Below are positions 9,311 to 18,954 of a stretch of DNA of 64,000 nt, piece by piece. How positions within the stretch are numbered: the stretch's first letter is position 1; each line of letters opens with the position of its first letter. Below the pieces are notes generated by a model. The model saw only the letters and a list, made by a program, of their open reading frames with translations. It was not told the origin of the DNA and did not search any database. This stretch comes from Vibrio salilacus (GTDB lineage: Bacteria; Pseudomonadota; Gammaproteobacteria; Enterobacterales; Vibrionaceae): NCBI RefSeq assembly GCF_002811245.1, contig NZ_NIVQ01000008.1:62001-126000 (forward strand). Reading direction: 5' to 3'. The position numbers and the translations under genes were made by a program.

Positions 9311-9608
9311 GATTTTGTTCCTTATCCCTTGGAATTTCTCAACTAGACCAAATCTAACAGCTTTGGTGTGACTGGCAATACGACCAAAGTCTAACGAAAA
9401 TTGGTTTAAGTTTAACCAATGCGGATGAAGATTAATGGGTACTTATAGGTAAAAGAAACACATCTTATCTAACTAACTAGAAAACAAATGTTTCAATTTA
9501 CTACTTAACCTTGTAAATAAAGGGAATAAACTATATCTATAAAGCAACATCAAACCTAAGCGATCCTGCTTGGGCAGTTAAATACTTGCGTATTTGGAGA
9601 AAAAGTAA

Positions 9609-10472
9609 ATGAAGCGAGTTATGTTATTTTTGGCAACAAACCTAGCGGTTGTGCTGGTACTGAGTGTTGTCCTAAATATTGTATACGCAATGACAGGTAT
9701 GCAGCCGGGCAGTTTGTCTGGGTTACTTGTGATGGCAGCGGTGTTTGGTTTTGGTGGCTCGTTCATCTCGTTAATGATGTCTAAGGGCATGGCGTTGCGC
9801 TCTGTGGGTGCAAGAGTGATTGAGAGCCCACGCAATGAAACCGAACATTGGCTATTGCATACGGTTCGTCGTCAGTCAGAGCAAGTCGGGATTGGCATGC
9901 CAACGGTCGCGATTTATGACTCGGCGGATATCAACGCTTTCGCCACTGGTGCCAAGCGTGATGACTCGTTGGTAGCTGTCTCGACGGGATTACTGCACAA
10001 CATGACCCGAGACGAGGCAGAAGCGGTATTGGCCCATGAAGTGAGCCATATTGCTAATGGTGATATGGTCACCATGACGCTCATGCAAGGGGTCGTAAAT
10101 ACCTTTGTCATCTTCTTATCTCGTTTTATCGCCAATATTGTGGCCTCTAACGATAACGAAGAAGAAGGCGGTAGCAACATGATGGTCTATTTTGGCGTCA
10201 GTATGGTGCTCGAGCTCGTTTTTGGTTTCTTAGCAAGTTTCATCACGATGTGGTATAGCCGTCATCGTGAGTTTCATGCCGATGCAGGCGCGGCACAATT
10301 GGTTGGTAAGCATAAGATGATTGCGGCACTTGAGCGTTTGAAAATGAGTCATGAATCTCAACTTGAGGGATCGATGATGGCATTTGGTATCAATGGTAAG
10401 CGCTCAATGACTGAACTACTGATGAGCCATCCACCATTAGACAAACGTATTAACGCACTACGCAATTCGTAA
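9609..10472 (+). CDS. htpX: Membrane zinc metalloprotease HtpX
   Basis: An inner-membrane M48 protease that cuts damaged membrane proteins together with FtsH. The 287 residues begin with two transmembrane segments (about residues 4-28 and 36-56). The zinc site is HEVSH at 143-147 with the third ligand E221 in EFHAD. Two more hydrophobic stretches (about 158-180 and 190-215) flank the active-site helix. Size and motif spacing match E. coli HtpX. In other bacteria the gene responds to heat shock and Cpx; I did not find a convincing sigma32 promoter or CpxR box in the 298 bases upstream, which are AT-rich and otherwise featureless. Confidence 0.97.
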   Translation: MKRVMLFLATNLAVVLVLSVVLNIVYAMTGMQPGSLSGLLVMAAVFGFGGSFISLMMSKGMALRSVGARVIESPRNETEHWLLHTVRRQSEQVGIGMPTVAIYDSADINAFATGAKRDDSLVAVSTGLLHNMTRDEAEAVLAHEVSHIANGDMVTMTLMQGVVNTFVIFLSRFIANIVASNDNEEEGGSNMMVYFGVSMVLELVFGFLASFITMWYSRHREFHADAGAAQLVGKHKMIAALERLKMSHESQLEGSMMAFGINGKRSMTELLMSHPPLDKRINALRNS

Positions 10473-10492
10473 TCTTATCGTCTAATATATTG

Positions 10493-10523
10493 AAAAGGCT
10501 TGGTTTATAACCAAGCCTTTTTT
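10493..10523 (+). terminator. Terminator after htpX
   Basis: A hairpin AAAAGGCTTGGTT-tat-AACCAAGCC followed by six T. It separates htpX from the promoter region of the following lipid operon, whose candidate -35 element starts at its last T. Confidence 0.92.
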
Positions 10524-10550
10524 GATCTGTTTTAAAGTTCTCAACGTACA
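10523..10550 (+). promoter_or_regulatory. Candidate ECF sigma (RpoE/ChrR, ECF11-type) promoter
   Basis: TGATCT at 10523-10528, a 16-base spacer and CGTACA at 10545-10550. This fits the TGATC-N(17-18)-CGTA pattern I recall for singlet-oxygen-responsive ECF11 sigma factors (RpoE with anti-sigma ChrR), and it lies in front of a cluster whose relatives belong to that regulon. The sequence match is direct; the sigma-factor assignment is inference, because neither rpoE nor chrR is in the window. Confidence 0.5.
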
Positions 10551-10559
10551 TAAGTCACA

Positions 10560-10644
10560 AAAGTTATACAAAAAAAGATTTGTACAACTTTAAAAAGTCA
10601 TCTATGGTTTATTCGTTGTACAAAAAAAATGCCTGTACAACTTT
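10560..10644 (+). promoter_or_regulatory. Two TGTACA palindromes with an embedded sigma70-like promoter
   Basis: Site 1 has arms AAAGTTATACA (10560-10570) and TGTACAACTTT (10581-10591); site 2 has arms GTTGTACA (10615-10622) and TGTACAAC (10634-10641). The right arms are identical over 11 bases. Site centres are about 52.5 bases apart, five helical turns. TTGTAC at 10580-10585 and TATGGT at 10603-10608 form a 17-base-spaced promoter whose -35 lies in the right arm of site 1. The T(G/A)TACA-N-TGTA(C/T)A pattern resembles operators of MerR-family LitR/CarH photoreceptor repressors; that regulator assignment is inference. Confidence 0.6.
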
Positions 10645-10659
10645 GTGAGGAGGGCGTGA

Positions 10660-11079
10660 ATGGATGTTCAAACAGTGAGTCAAGTTTATCAGCAGCTTAA
10701 CAAATCGAACCTGCATTTATTATCAGATGTTTATCACCAAGAGGTGGTGTTTGAAGATGCAGCACATCGTTTAGAAGGTTGGCATGCATTAGAGCGTTAC
10801 TTCGACGCTTTATACACCAACGTCAAGCGCTGTGACTTTGATGTGATTGAGCATCAGCAAAGTGGCGACAACGGTTTTATTACTTGGCAGATGGCGTTGG
10901 AGCATCCCAAGCTGTCGAAAGGGGCGGTGATCAAAGTTAATGGCGTCAGTCATTTAAAGTTTTATCAAGGCCGAGTCATTTACCACCGTGACTACTTCGA
11001 CCTTGGCGAAATGTTATATGAACATTTACCGGTTCTTGGTTCGGTGATCAAGACAATCAAACAAAGGCTAGGGCAATGA
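10660..11079 (+). CDS. NTF2-like (SnoaL-type) protein, first gene of the lipid-modification operon
   Basis: A 139-residue protein with the cone-shaped NTF2/SnoaL fold pattern: an N-terminal helix (VSQVYQQLNKSNLHLLSDVYHQEVVFEDA), then HRLEGWHALERYFDALY and strands ending LKFYQGRVIYHRDYFDLGEMLYEHLP. Relatives are annotated as nuclear transport factor 2 family proteins and are found at the head of similar SDR/FAD-oxidoreductase/CFA clusters. No catalytic assignment is possible; the fold binds small hydrophobic ligands in many proteins. It has a strong ribosome site (GAGGAGG, 10647-10653) and its stop overlaps the next start (ATGA). Confidence 0.75.
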   Translation: MDVQTVSQVYQQLNKSNLHLLSDVYHQEVVFEDAAHRLEGWHALERYFDALYTNVKRCDFDVIEHQQSGDNGFITWQMALEHPKLSKGAVIKVNGVSHLKFYQGRVIYHRDYFDLGEMLYEHLPVLGSVIKTIKQRLGQ

Positions 11080-11804
11080 ATAGCGTACTCATCACTGGGG
11101 CAACCTCTGGGATCGGTCGGCAGTTAGCCGAAGATTACGCCAAACAGGGCACACACGTTATTGCCTGCGGCCGCAACACCGATGCGCTCAATGAACTCAC
11201 TCAAAAGTACGCCTGTGTAAGCGCGTTAGCGTTTGATTTGACGGATGTAGAGCAGTCAAAGCAGGCGCTGAGCGCACTGGAAAACGTACCAGATTTATGG
11301 ATATTCAATGCAGGCGATTGCGAGTATATCGATGATGGGCAAATTGACGCGGCGCTGTTCAAACGTGTCATGGACATCAATGTGCTCGGCTTAACCAATG
11401 CCATTTCAGCGTGCCAAGATCAGTTTAAGAAAGGACATCGCTTAGCCATTGTGGGGTCGATAGCCAGTGAAGTGGCCTTGCCTCGAGCGGAAGCTTACGG
11501 TGCATCAAAAGCCGCGGTTAGCTATTTAGCGCGTGCGTTGCAAGTTGATTTGAAACCGCGTGGTATTAATGTGTCGATTATCTTTCCCGGTTTTGTGCAA
11601 ACACCGCTTACGGAAAAAAACACCTTCGAGATGCCGATGCTCATCACAACCGAACAGGCCTCACAAGCCATTCGCACAGGGTTAGCTAAAGGGAAATCGC
11701 ATATCTACTTTCCCAAACGATTTACACTTATTCTGCGTTTGATTGGTGCTTTACCTTACCGCTGGCAAAATGCACTAACGACAAAATTACTCGCTCAAGG
11801 TTAG
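11076..11804 (+). CDS. Short-chain dehydrogenase/reductase
   Basis: A 242-residue classical SDR. The NAD(P)-binding motif TGATSGIGRQLA is at residues 7-18, NAG is in WIFNAGDCEYI, and the catalytic YxxxK is YGASK with the serine in VGSIASE upstream. PGFVQTPL follows the active site. The C-terminal hydrophobic segment (FTLILRLIGALPYRW) suggests membrane association, as in SDRs acting on lipids. Second gene of the eight-gene operon, overlapping the NTF2-like gene by four bases. Substrate unknown; a role in modifying acyl chains is inferred from the neighbours. Confidence 0.85.
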   Translation: MNSVLITGATSGIGRQLAEDYAKQGTHVIACGRNTDALNELTQKYACVSALAFDLTDVEQSKQALSALENVPDLWIFNAGDCEYIDDGQIDAALFKRVMDINVLGLTNAISACQDQFKKGHRLAIVGSIASEVALPRAEAYGASKAAVSYLARALQVDLKPRGINVSIIFPGFVQTPLTEKNTFEMPMLITTEQASQAIRTGLAKGKSHIYFPKRFTLILRLIGALPYRWQNALTTKLLAQG

Positions 11805-11814
11805 GATTTATTCG

Positions 11815-13095
11815 ATGAAAATAGCAATTATAGGAACAGGAATTTCTGGCTTGACGTGTGGCTATTATTTGCATAAGCAGCACGACGTTACTCTGTTTGA
11901 AGCCAATAACTACATCGGTGGACATACTGCCACTGTTGATATTGACCTTGATGGCACCCAATACGCCGTTGATACGGGCTTCATTGTCTACAATGACAGA
12001 ACCTATCCTAATTTTATTGCCTTGATGAACGAAATTGGGGTAGAAGGCATTCCGAGTCAAATGAGTTTTAGCGTTCGTAATGATGCTAACGGCCTTGAGT
12101 ACAATGGACATACCATCAGTACATTGTTTGCACAGAAACGCAACTGGATAAACCCCAAGTTTTACGCATTTATTTTCGAGATATTACGCTTTAACCGCAT
12201 GGTTAAAGAGATCGCCAATCACAAACAGCAAGGCGAGAAAACACTCGGCGACTTCTTGCAAGAACACGGTTTTAGTGCCTTTTTCTGCGATAACTACATT
12301 TTGCCAATGGGCGCGGCGATCTGGTCTTCAACGTTGGCAGACATGCGCGCTTTTCCGCTGCCATTCTTTGCTCGCTTCTTTCTCAATCATGGGCTGCTTG
12401 ACGTCACCAATCGTCCACAGTGGTATGTGATTAAAGGAGGCTCAAGAGAGTACATTAAACCGTTAACTCAAGGTTTCTCTGAGCGTATCCGCCTCAACAG
12501 TGCCGTGGAAGCCGTGGTTCGTGATGCTGCGGGGGTAACACTGCATGTTAATGGTCAGTCTGAACGCTTTGATCAAGTGATCTTTGCCTGTCACAGCGAC
12601 CAAGCTAAACAATTGTTAACCGATGCAGGGGTAATAGAGCAGCAAATCCTCGGCAATTTGGCTTACCAAGCGAACGAGGTAATCCTCCACACCGACGACA
12701 GCTTGCTACCTAAACGTAAAGCGGCGTGGGCGGCATGGAACTATTGGCTTGAAGGAAGCGATGACGAGCAATCGCGCGCGCCAACCTTGACCTATAATAT
12801 GAATATATTGCAACACATCGACGCACCACAAACCTTCTGCGTGTCCTTGAACAGTCGCGAACAGGTTAATGCCGATAAAGTGCTGCGTAGTTTTGTCTAC
12901 CACCATCCTGTGTTTAATCGCGAATCCATCGAAGCACAAGCAAGACGCGATGAAATTAATGGTATGTCACGAACTTGGTTCTGCGGCGCTTACTGGTATA
13001 ACGGTTTTCATGAAGACGGTGTACGCAGTGCGTTAGATGTCGTGCGCGGTATTGAACTGGTGCAAAGTGAGCTTAATACGCAGGGAGCGGCTTAA
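11815..13095 (+). CDS. FAD-dependent oxidoreductase (amine-oxidase-like, COG2907 type)
   Basis: A 426-residue flavoprotein starting MKIAIIGTGISGLTCGYYL (dinucleotide-binding GxGxxG) followed by LFEANNYIGGHTATV, the second FAD contact of the amine-oxidase/phytoene-desaturase superfamily. PMGAAIWSS and the C-terminal FCGAYWYNGFHEDGVRSAL are hallmarks of the group called NAD/FAD-binding or putative cyclopropane fatty-acid dehydrogenase proteins, which regularly sit beside DUF1365 and CFA-synthase genes. It probably oxidises acyl chains of membrane lipids, but the reaction is not established from sequence. Third gene of the operon; 10 bases separate it from the SDR gene. Confidence 0.85.
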   Translation: MKIAIIGTGISGLTCGYYLHKQHDVTLFEANNYIGGHTATVDIDLDGTQYAVDTGFIVYNDRTYPNFIALMNEIGVEGIPSQMSFSVRNDANGLEYNGHTISTLFAQKRNWINPKFYAFIFEILRFNRMVKEIANHKQQGEKTLGDFLQEHGFSAFFCDNYILPMGAAIWSSTLADMRAFPLPFFARFFLNHGLLDVTNRPQWYVIKGGSREYIKPLTQGFSERIRLNSAVEAVVRDAAGVTLHVNGQSERFDQVIFACHSDQAKQLLTDAGVIEQQILGNLAYQANEVILHTDDSLLPKRKAAWAAWNYWLEGSDDEQSRAPTLTYNMNILQHIDAPQTFCVSLNSREQVNADKVLRSFVYHHPVFNRESIEAQARRDEINGMSRTWFCGAYWYNGFHEDGVRSALDVVRGIELVQSELNTQGAA

Positions 13096-13096
13096 C

Positions 13097-13873
13097 ATGT
13101 CACAGCAAACCCATAGCCGATTATTGATCGGTAACGTGCGACACAGACGCTTTACGCCTGTTGAGCACGCATTAGAGTATGGGTTATTTATGCCATGTTT
13201 GGATCTCGATGAAATTGACTTACTCGAACAGCAAGTGTGGGGGTTTGGCCGTCGCTGGTGGCATTGGGCTCGATTTAAGCGTAGCGACTACCTCGGTGAC
13301 GGCAGCTTAAAAAGCGCGGTGTTTGAAAAAGTCTTTGATTTGTCAGGAGAGCGATTAACCGGTCGGGTTGAAGCGGTTATTCACCTGCGTTATTTCGGTA
13401 TCTATTTCAGTCCCGTTAATTTCTATTATGTGTACGACGACAACAATCAGTGGCGCTATTTACTGGCTGAAGTCAGTAATACGCCTTGGAACCAACGACA
13501 TTACTATTTACTCAATGCCAATGATGAGTCGACATGGCGCCATCAAAAGGCCTTTCATGTTTCGCCGTTCAATCCAATTGACCAACAATATCAGTGGAAA
13601 TTAAAGCCGCTTAAGCAGCGATTATCGATACATTTAGAATGCCACCGAAGCATTAAAGAGTTCGATGCTACGCTTAAAATGAGTAAACACCCCTTTAACT
13701 CGAAAGTATTACTAACGCAGTTGATCGCAACACCCATTATGGCAGTAAAAGTAACCATCGGTATCTACTGGCATGCACTAAAACTTTGGATTAAGAAAGC
13801 CCCATTTTACTCGCACCCTAAATACCAACCAGGTACGAGTAAAGGCTCAGAAAAGCACGAATCAGAACAATAA
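13097..13873 (+). CDS. DUF1365 family protein
   Basis: A 258-residue DUF1365 protein beginning MSQQTHSRLLIGNVRHRRFTPVEHALEYGLFMPCLDLDEI; the VRHRR.TP..HAL.Y..FM..LDLDE block is the family signature. Further conserved pieces are YLGDGSL, RYFGIYFSPVNFYYVYD and EVSNTPWNQRHYYL. Members occur almost always with an FAD oxidoreductase and a CFA-type methyltransferase, and in other bacteria have been implicated in furan-fatty-acid or cyclopropane lipid chemistry. The ATG at 13097, one base after the preceding stop, was chosen; an upstream in-frame start would lie inside the FAD gene. Confidence 0.85.
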   Translation: MSQQTHSRLLIGNVRHRRFTPVEHALEYGLFMPCLDLDEIDLLEQQVWGFGRRWWHWARFKRSDYLGDGSLKSAVFEKVFDLSGERLTGRVEAVIHLRYFGIYFSPVNFYYVYDDNNQWRYLLAEVSNTPWNQRHYYLLNANDESTWRHQKAFHVSPFNPIDQQYQWKLKPLKQRLSIHLECHRSIKEFDATLKMSKHPFNSKVLLTQLIATPIMAVKVTIGIYWHALKLWIKKAPFYSHPKYQPGTSKGSEKHESEQ

Positions 13874-13888
13874 CAAGGAGCTTTGGAG

Positions 13889-15136
13889 ATGATAAACTCG
13901 CAAACTTTACCGTTTCCCCGTCAACTGACATCAGTACAAAAGACCGCTAGGAATATTGCATTCTCATGCCTTTGCAAATTGCAGGTGGGCTCTCTAACGG
14001 TTATCGAGAATTTCGTCGATGATGCCAGTCAGGGAGTAAGTGAAAACTTCGGTAAGCCTCAAGATGGTCAGCCAAGCGCGATCATTGAAGTCAAGAATCC
14101 CGCTTTTTACGCTCGTTTACTCAAAGGCGGTAGTATCGCTGCCGGTGAAGCGTACATGGATGGTTGGTGGGAAAGCCCAGATTTAACCAAGCTTATGGAG
14201 CTAATGGCGCTTAACCTCTCAGCTTTAGATTCGATTGAGAGCCGTTCAAGCTTGCTGTCGAAGCTGATGCATCAAGTTACCCATTGGCTTAACCGTAATA
14301 CACTGGTTAACTCGGCAAAAAATATCGAAGCGCATTATGATCTAAGCAATGAACTCTACCAAACGTTCCTCGATGAAAAAATGTTGTATTCATCGGCAGT
14401 GTTTACCAATCCAAATGATTCGTTAGAGCAAGCCCAAGTCAACAAAATGGAGCGACTTTGCCAACAGTTAAAGCTGACAAAAGATGATCACGTTATCGAA
14501 ATAGGCACTGGCTGGGGAGCCATGGCGATTTATATGGCCGAGAACTATGGCTGTCAGGTCACGACAACCACAATATCAGAGCAGCAATATCAATATGCCA
14601 AAGCGCAAATTGAGCGCAAAGGTTTAAGCGAGCAAATTACCTTACTCAAGCAAGACTATCGCCTGCTAGAGGGACGTTTTGATAAGTTGGTTTCAATAGA
14701 AATGATAGAAGCCGTGGGTAAGCAGTACTTAACTTCTTATATTCAGAAGTGCCAGTCATTGCTTAAAAGTGGTGGCTTGATGGCGATTCAGGCCATTACC
14801 ATCGCTGATCAGCGTTACGATTACTACAGTAACAATGTCGATTTTATTCAAAAGTACATTTTTCCTGGCGGTTTTTTACCCTCAATTACGGCGGTGGCCC
14901 AAGCTACGACTAAGCACAGTGACCTGGTGATGCGTGATCTATTCGATATAGGCCAAGATTATGCTCAAACGTTAAAACAGTGGTATATCCGGTTCAATCA
15001 ACAGCACGAGAGGGTGGCGCAATTAGGTTTTGATCAGCGTTTTGTCAGAATGTGGAACTATTACTTTTGTTACTGTGAGGGCGGCTTTAAAGCGCGTTCA
15101 ATCAGTACCGTTCACATGACTTTTGAGCGACCATAA
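13889..15136 (+). CDS. Cyclopropane-fatty-acyl-phospholipid synthase family methyltransferase
   Basis: A 415-residue SAM-dependent methyltransferase of the CFA synthase family, which adds a methylene or methyl group across double bonds of phospholipid acyl chains at the membrane. The N-terminal domain has GGSIAAGEAYMDGWWESPDLTKL. The catalytic domain starts at IEAHYDLSNELYQTFLDEKMLYSSAVF, with SAM motif VIEIGTGWGAMAIYMAE, the MIEAVG block and DFIQKYIFPGGFLPS. The C-terminus contains WNYYFCYCEGGFKARSIS, as in E. coli Cfa. The ATG at 13889 is 8 bases after AAGGAG. It differs from the housekeeping Cfa by context and is probably the stress-induced paralogue. Confidence 0.9.
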   Translation: MINSQTLPFPRQLTSVQKTARNIAFSCLCKLQVGSLTVIENFVDDASQGVSENFGKPQDGQPSAIIEVKNPAFYARLLKGGSIAAGEAYMDGWWESPDLTKLMELMALNLSALDSIESRSSLLSKLMHQVTHWLNRNTLVNSAKNIEAHYDLSNELYQTFLDEKMLYSSAVFTNPNDSLEQAQVNKMERLCQQLKLTKDDHVIEIGTGWGAMAIYMAENYGCQVTTTTISEQQYQYAKAQIERKGLSEQITLLKQDYRLLEGRFDKLVSIEMIEAVGKQYLTSYIQKCQSLLKSGGLMAIQAITIADQRYDYYSNNVDFIQKYIFPGGFLPSITAVAQATTKHSDLVMRDLFDIGQDYAQTLKQWYIRFNQQHERVAQLGFDQRFVRMWNYYFCYCEGGFKARSISTVHMTFERP

Positions 15137-15149
15137 GGAAAAGACTCCA

Positions 15150-15677
15150 GTGTCGATGAAGCGACTGTTATTGGTATCAACTTGGTTTCAAATCATTTGG
15201 TTATTGGCCGTCATTGGTAATGACAATTTGCAGTGGCTAACCTTGAGTCTAGTAATTATCACTATCGTTATCAGCTACCTGTACGCCGGTTTTTCCCTGC
15301 TCAAACCGGCCTTTGTGGTGTTACTGGGTATCATCCTCGACTACCTTAATTTGTCAGTAGGGCTATTTGAGTTTGGTGCAACAAGTTTTCCTCTCTGGTT
15401 AGTTGGATTATGGGGAATCTTTGTTTGGTATGCGTTTTATTTACAGCCTATTTTGACCCGCTATCCACTTTATCTCGTATCACTAGTGGGAGGTGTTGGC
15501 GGAGCATTGAGCTATATTGCAGGGGCGAACCTTGGCGCTGTGACTTTTGGTCTGCCTTTACCTTACATGATTGCGATACTGTTTATGCAATGGTTCGCAG
15601 TGGTCTATGTGATAATGAAGGTGTTAGGTCATGAGAATCGTGATACTCATAGCAACGTGTTTGGTGTGGATGAATAG
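15150..15677 (+). CDS. DUF2878 integral membrane protein
   Basis: A 175-residue, very hydrophobic protein with about five to six transmembrane segments (for example LVSTWFQIIWLLAVIG, LTLSLVIITIVISYLYAGF, FVVLLGIILDYLNLSVGLF, LWLVGLWGIFVWYAFYL and the glycine-rich YLVSLVGGVGGALSYIAGA). This is the DUF2878 pattern, including the conserved GxxxDYL and WxxF pieces. The start was taken as GTG at 15150 because AAGGA precedes it at the right distance; an ATG two codons on, or a TTG inside the CFA gene, are alternatives. Its 3' end overlaps the next gene by 47 bases. Function unknown; the membrane location fits a lipid-related operon. Confidence 0.75.
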   Translation: MSMKRLLLVSTWFQIIWLLAVIGNDNLQWLTLSLVIITIVISYLYAGFSLLKPAFVVLLGIILDYLNLSVGLFEFGATSFPLWLVGLWGIFVWYAFYLQPILTRYPLYLVSLVGGVGGALSYIAGANLGAVTFGLPLPYMIAILFMQWFAVVYVIMKVLGHENRDTHSNVFGVDE

Positions 15678-16176
15678 TGCACTCGCTTCTGGCGTTTTAT
15701 CGACTAAAACTGACTGGCGCTCATGGCCTGAAGTTGGTCAGGCACAATTATCAATGCTGTTCTTTGATATTTATCAGTCACAGCTTTTAACCCCTGACGG
15801 TCAATATCAACTCAGCTCAGATATAACACCACATCCTCTTGCTCTATCGATTACTTATCAACGAGACATTAGTCAAAAGCAGCTATTGGAAGCAACCCGA
15901 GAGCAGTGGCAAAAGTTGGGCTTTGATCCGCTGCAAACTAAGCAGTGGATCGAGGAGTTGACGGCAATTTTCCCCAACATAACTCAAGGCACTAATCTGA
16001 CTTATGTGACGGATGGTCAGCAGGGGCAGTTCTATTATGCTGGGCCACAATCAAGTTCGCAGCTTATTGGCCAGATCGCTGATGAATCTCTTAACGATGC
16101 GTTCGTGGCTATTTGGCTTTCCCCACAAACGCAGTACCCGAGTTTACGAGCAAGCTTAATAGGAAACAATCAATGA
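15631..16176 (+). CDS. Chalcone-isomerase-like exported protein
   Basis: A 181-residue protein with a signal peptide (MRIVILIATCLVWMNSALA) and a domain of the chalcone isomerase-like type: GQAQLSMLFFDIYQSQLLTPDG, PLALSITYQRDISQKQLLEAT and the late YAGPQSSSQLIGQIADESLNDAFVAIWLSP. Bacterial members of this fold are not expected to isomerise flavonoids; the fold also binds fatty acids, so a periplasmic lipid-binding role is plausible but unproven. The long overlap with the DUF2878 gene and the ATGA overlap with the next gene place it firmly in the operon. Confidence 0.78.
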   Translation: MRIVILIATCLVWMNSALASGVLSTKTDWRSWPEVGQAQLSMLFFDIYQSQLLTPDGQYQLSSDITPHPLALSITYQRDISQKQLLEATREQWQKLGFDPLQTKQWIEELTAIFPNITQGTNLTYVTDGQQGQFYYAGPQSSSQLIGQIADESLNDAFVAIWLSPQTQYPSLRASLIGNNQ

Positions 16177-16706
16177 AAAAGTGGATGTCATACTTACTCG
16201 TTTCAGTCGCTATGATGACTGGCTTACTAGGTTGTTCGGCAGATATTGATGATTATCATCAAACCCAGCCTCGTTTTGATTTATTTGAGTATTTTCAAGG
16301 AACATCGACTGCTTGGGGGATGGTGCAAGACTATACCCATCAGCAAACCCGTCGTTTTGAAGTAGACATTGTTGGTACAATTGAAGGCAATACCCTTACG
16401 CTTGTCGAGGATTTTATTTTTGATGATGGAGAAAAAAGCCAACGTATATGGACCATAAAGCGATTGGGTGATGGTCAATATGAAGGCCAGGCTGACGACA
16501 TCATTGGTGTCGCGAAGGGACGAGAAGTCGGTAACGCGTTGCAATGGCAGTATGATTTTGAGCTAAAGATGGAAGACTCATCGGTGGTGGTCACCTTTGA
16601 TGACTGGCTCTATCGTCAAGACGAACAGCATATTTTTAATTTAACCAAAATTAAGAAGTTTGGCTTAGAAGTTGGACGTATTACGCTGTTTTTTCAAAAG
16701 CAATGA
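16173..16706 (+). CDS. DUF3833 lipoprotein
   Basis: A 177-residue predicted lipoprotein: MKKWMSYLLVSVAMMTGLLGCSAD has a lipobox LLGC with the acylated cysteine at residue 21, followed by an acidic residue at +3. The mature part shows DUF3833 features (RFDLFEYFQGTSTAWGMVQDYTHQQTRRFEVDIVG and a lipocalin-like run of strands ending in GRITLFFQK). The start at 16173 overlaps the previous stop by ATGA, which decides it over an in-frame start 60 bases earlier. Last gene of the eight-gene operon. The beta-rich sequence suggests lipid binding at the outer membrane; this is inference. Confidence 0.82.
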   Translation: MKKWMSYLLVSVAMMTGLLGCSADIDDYHQTQPRFDLFEYFQGTSTAWGMVQDYTHQQTRRFEVDIVGTIEGNTLTLVEDFIFDDGEKSQRIWTIKRLGDGQYEGQADDIIGVAKGREVGNALQWQYDFELKMEDSSVVVTFDDWLYRQDEQHIFNLTKIKKFGLEVGRITLFFQKQ

Positions 16707-16741
16707 GGTGATTGAGTTTTGTCGTGATGATGGCAAGGCAC

Positions 16742-16771
16742 AAAAAAAGGTTGACGATTTCACGTCAACCT
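16742..16771 (-). terminator. Terminator of purB (minus strand), possibly bidirectional
   Basis: A hairpin AGGTTGACG-atttca-CGTCAACCT. Read on the minus strand it is followed by a run of seven T, 22 bases after the purB stop. On the plus strand it lies 42 bases after the DUF3833 stop, but the T run is poor. Confidence 0.85.
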
Positions 16772-16792
16772 CATTCTAGGTTTTAAGCTTTT

Positions 16793-18306
<1,514 letters not shown>

Positions 18307-18313
18307 ATAAAGT

Positions 18314-18931
18314 TTACATGCGAGCTAACAGGATCTGTGCCTGTTCTACCATTTTCTTACGACCAAAAATGAGATGACGACGTTTCCCACCGACCTGTCG
18401 CCATAGCACAGCACTGCGAATGCCTGATAGCAGTAAAGCACGAACCTTGTGTTGGCTTGAGGTTTGCTGCAACACTGAAGGGGTGCCAGTGACTTGAATT
18501 CTTGGGCCTACTGGGCTTATCACATCAAGATAAACGCTGGCTAAGTTGCTGATCATTTGCTCATCAAGCAACTCAAAGTGTTCCAGTTGGCGTTCAAGCA
18601 TTTGCAGGCGATCACCAAGCTGCGACATTGCGTCATTGCGGCTTTGCAGTTTACGCTCCAATGCCAGTAAGCTAATGATATAGCGAGTAATCTCACTGCC
18701 ACTTGGGGTGCTGTCGATCCCTTTCACTAAGCATTCTAGGCCGAGTTTTAAATCTGATTCTCGGCCATAAACACCAACGGTATTAGGAGGGTTGGTGTTC
18801 AAGATCGCTTTTAATGAAGTTTTAAACGCGTCAGAGTCACAGTGACCGTTTTTGGCGACTTGTTGCACTAAGGCAACCGCTTGGCAGATTCCAGCAAAGG
18901 CGATAGTACGGTCATAAAGTGTGTTAGCCAC
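18314..18931 (-). CDS. hflD: High frequency lysogenization protein HflD homologue
   Basis: A 205-residue peripheral membrane protein of the HflD (YcfC) family. In E. coli it binds the lambda CII protein and influences the lysogeny decision; its own cellular role is unclear. Recognisable parts are [45 protein letters not shown] and the C-terminal [29 protein letters not shown]. It lies between mnmA and purB as in most gammaproteobacteria, 23 bases after mnmA. Confidence 0.94.
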   Translation of the reverse strand: MANTLYDRTIAFAGICQAVALVQQVAKNGHCDSDAFKTSLKAILNTNPPNTVGVYGRESDLKLGLECLVKGIDSTPSGSEITRYIISLLALERKLQSRNDAMSQLGDRLQMLERQLEHFELLDEQMISNLASVYLDVISPVGPRIQVTGTPSVLQQTSSQHKVRALLLSGIRSAVLWRQVGGKRRHLIFGRKKMVEQAQILLARM

Positions 18932-18954
18932 GTAGTTCTACTCCTGATGGTTAC

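Noticed and set aside
15123..15150. TTG start for the DUF2878 gene inside the CFA gene
   Set aside because: The AAGGA ribosome site lies after it and fits the GTG at 15150.
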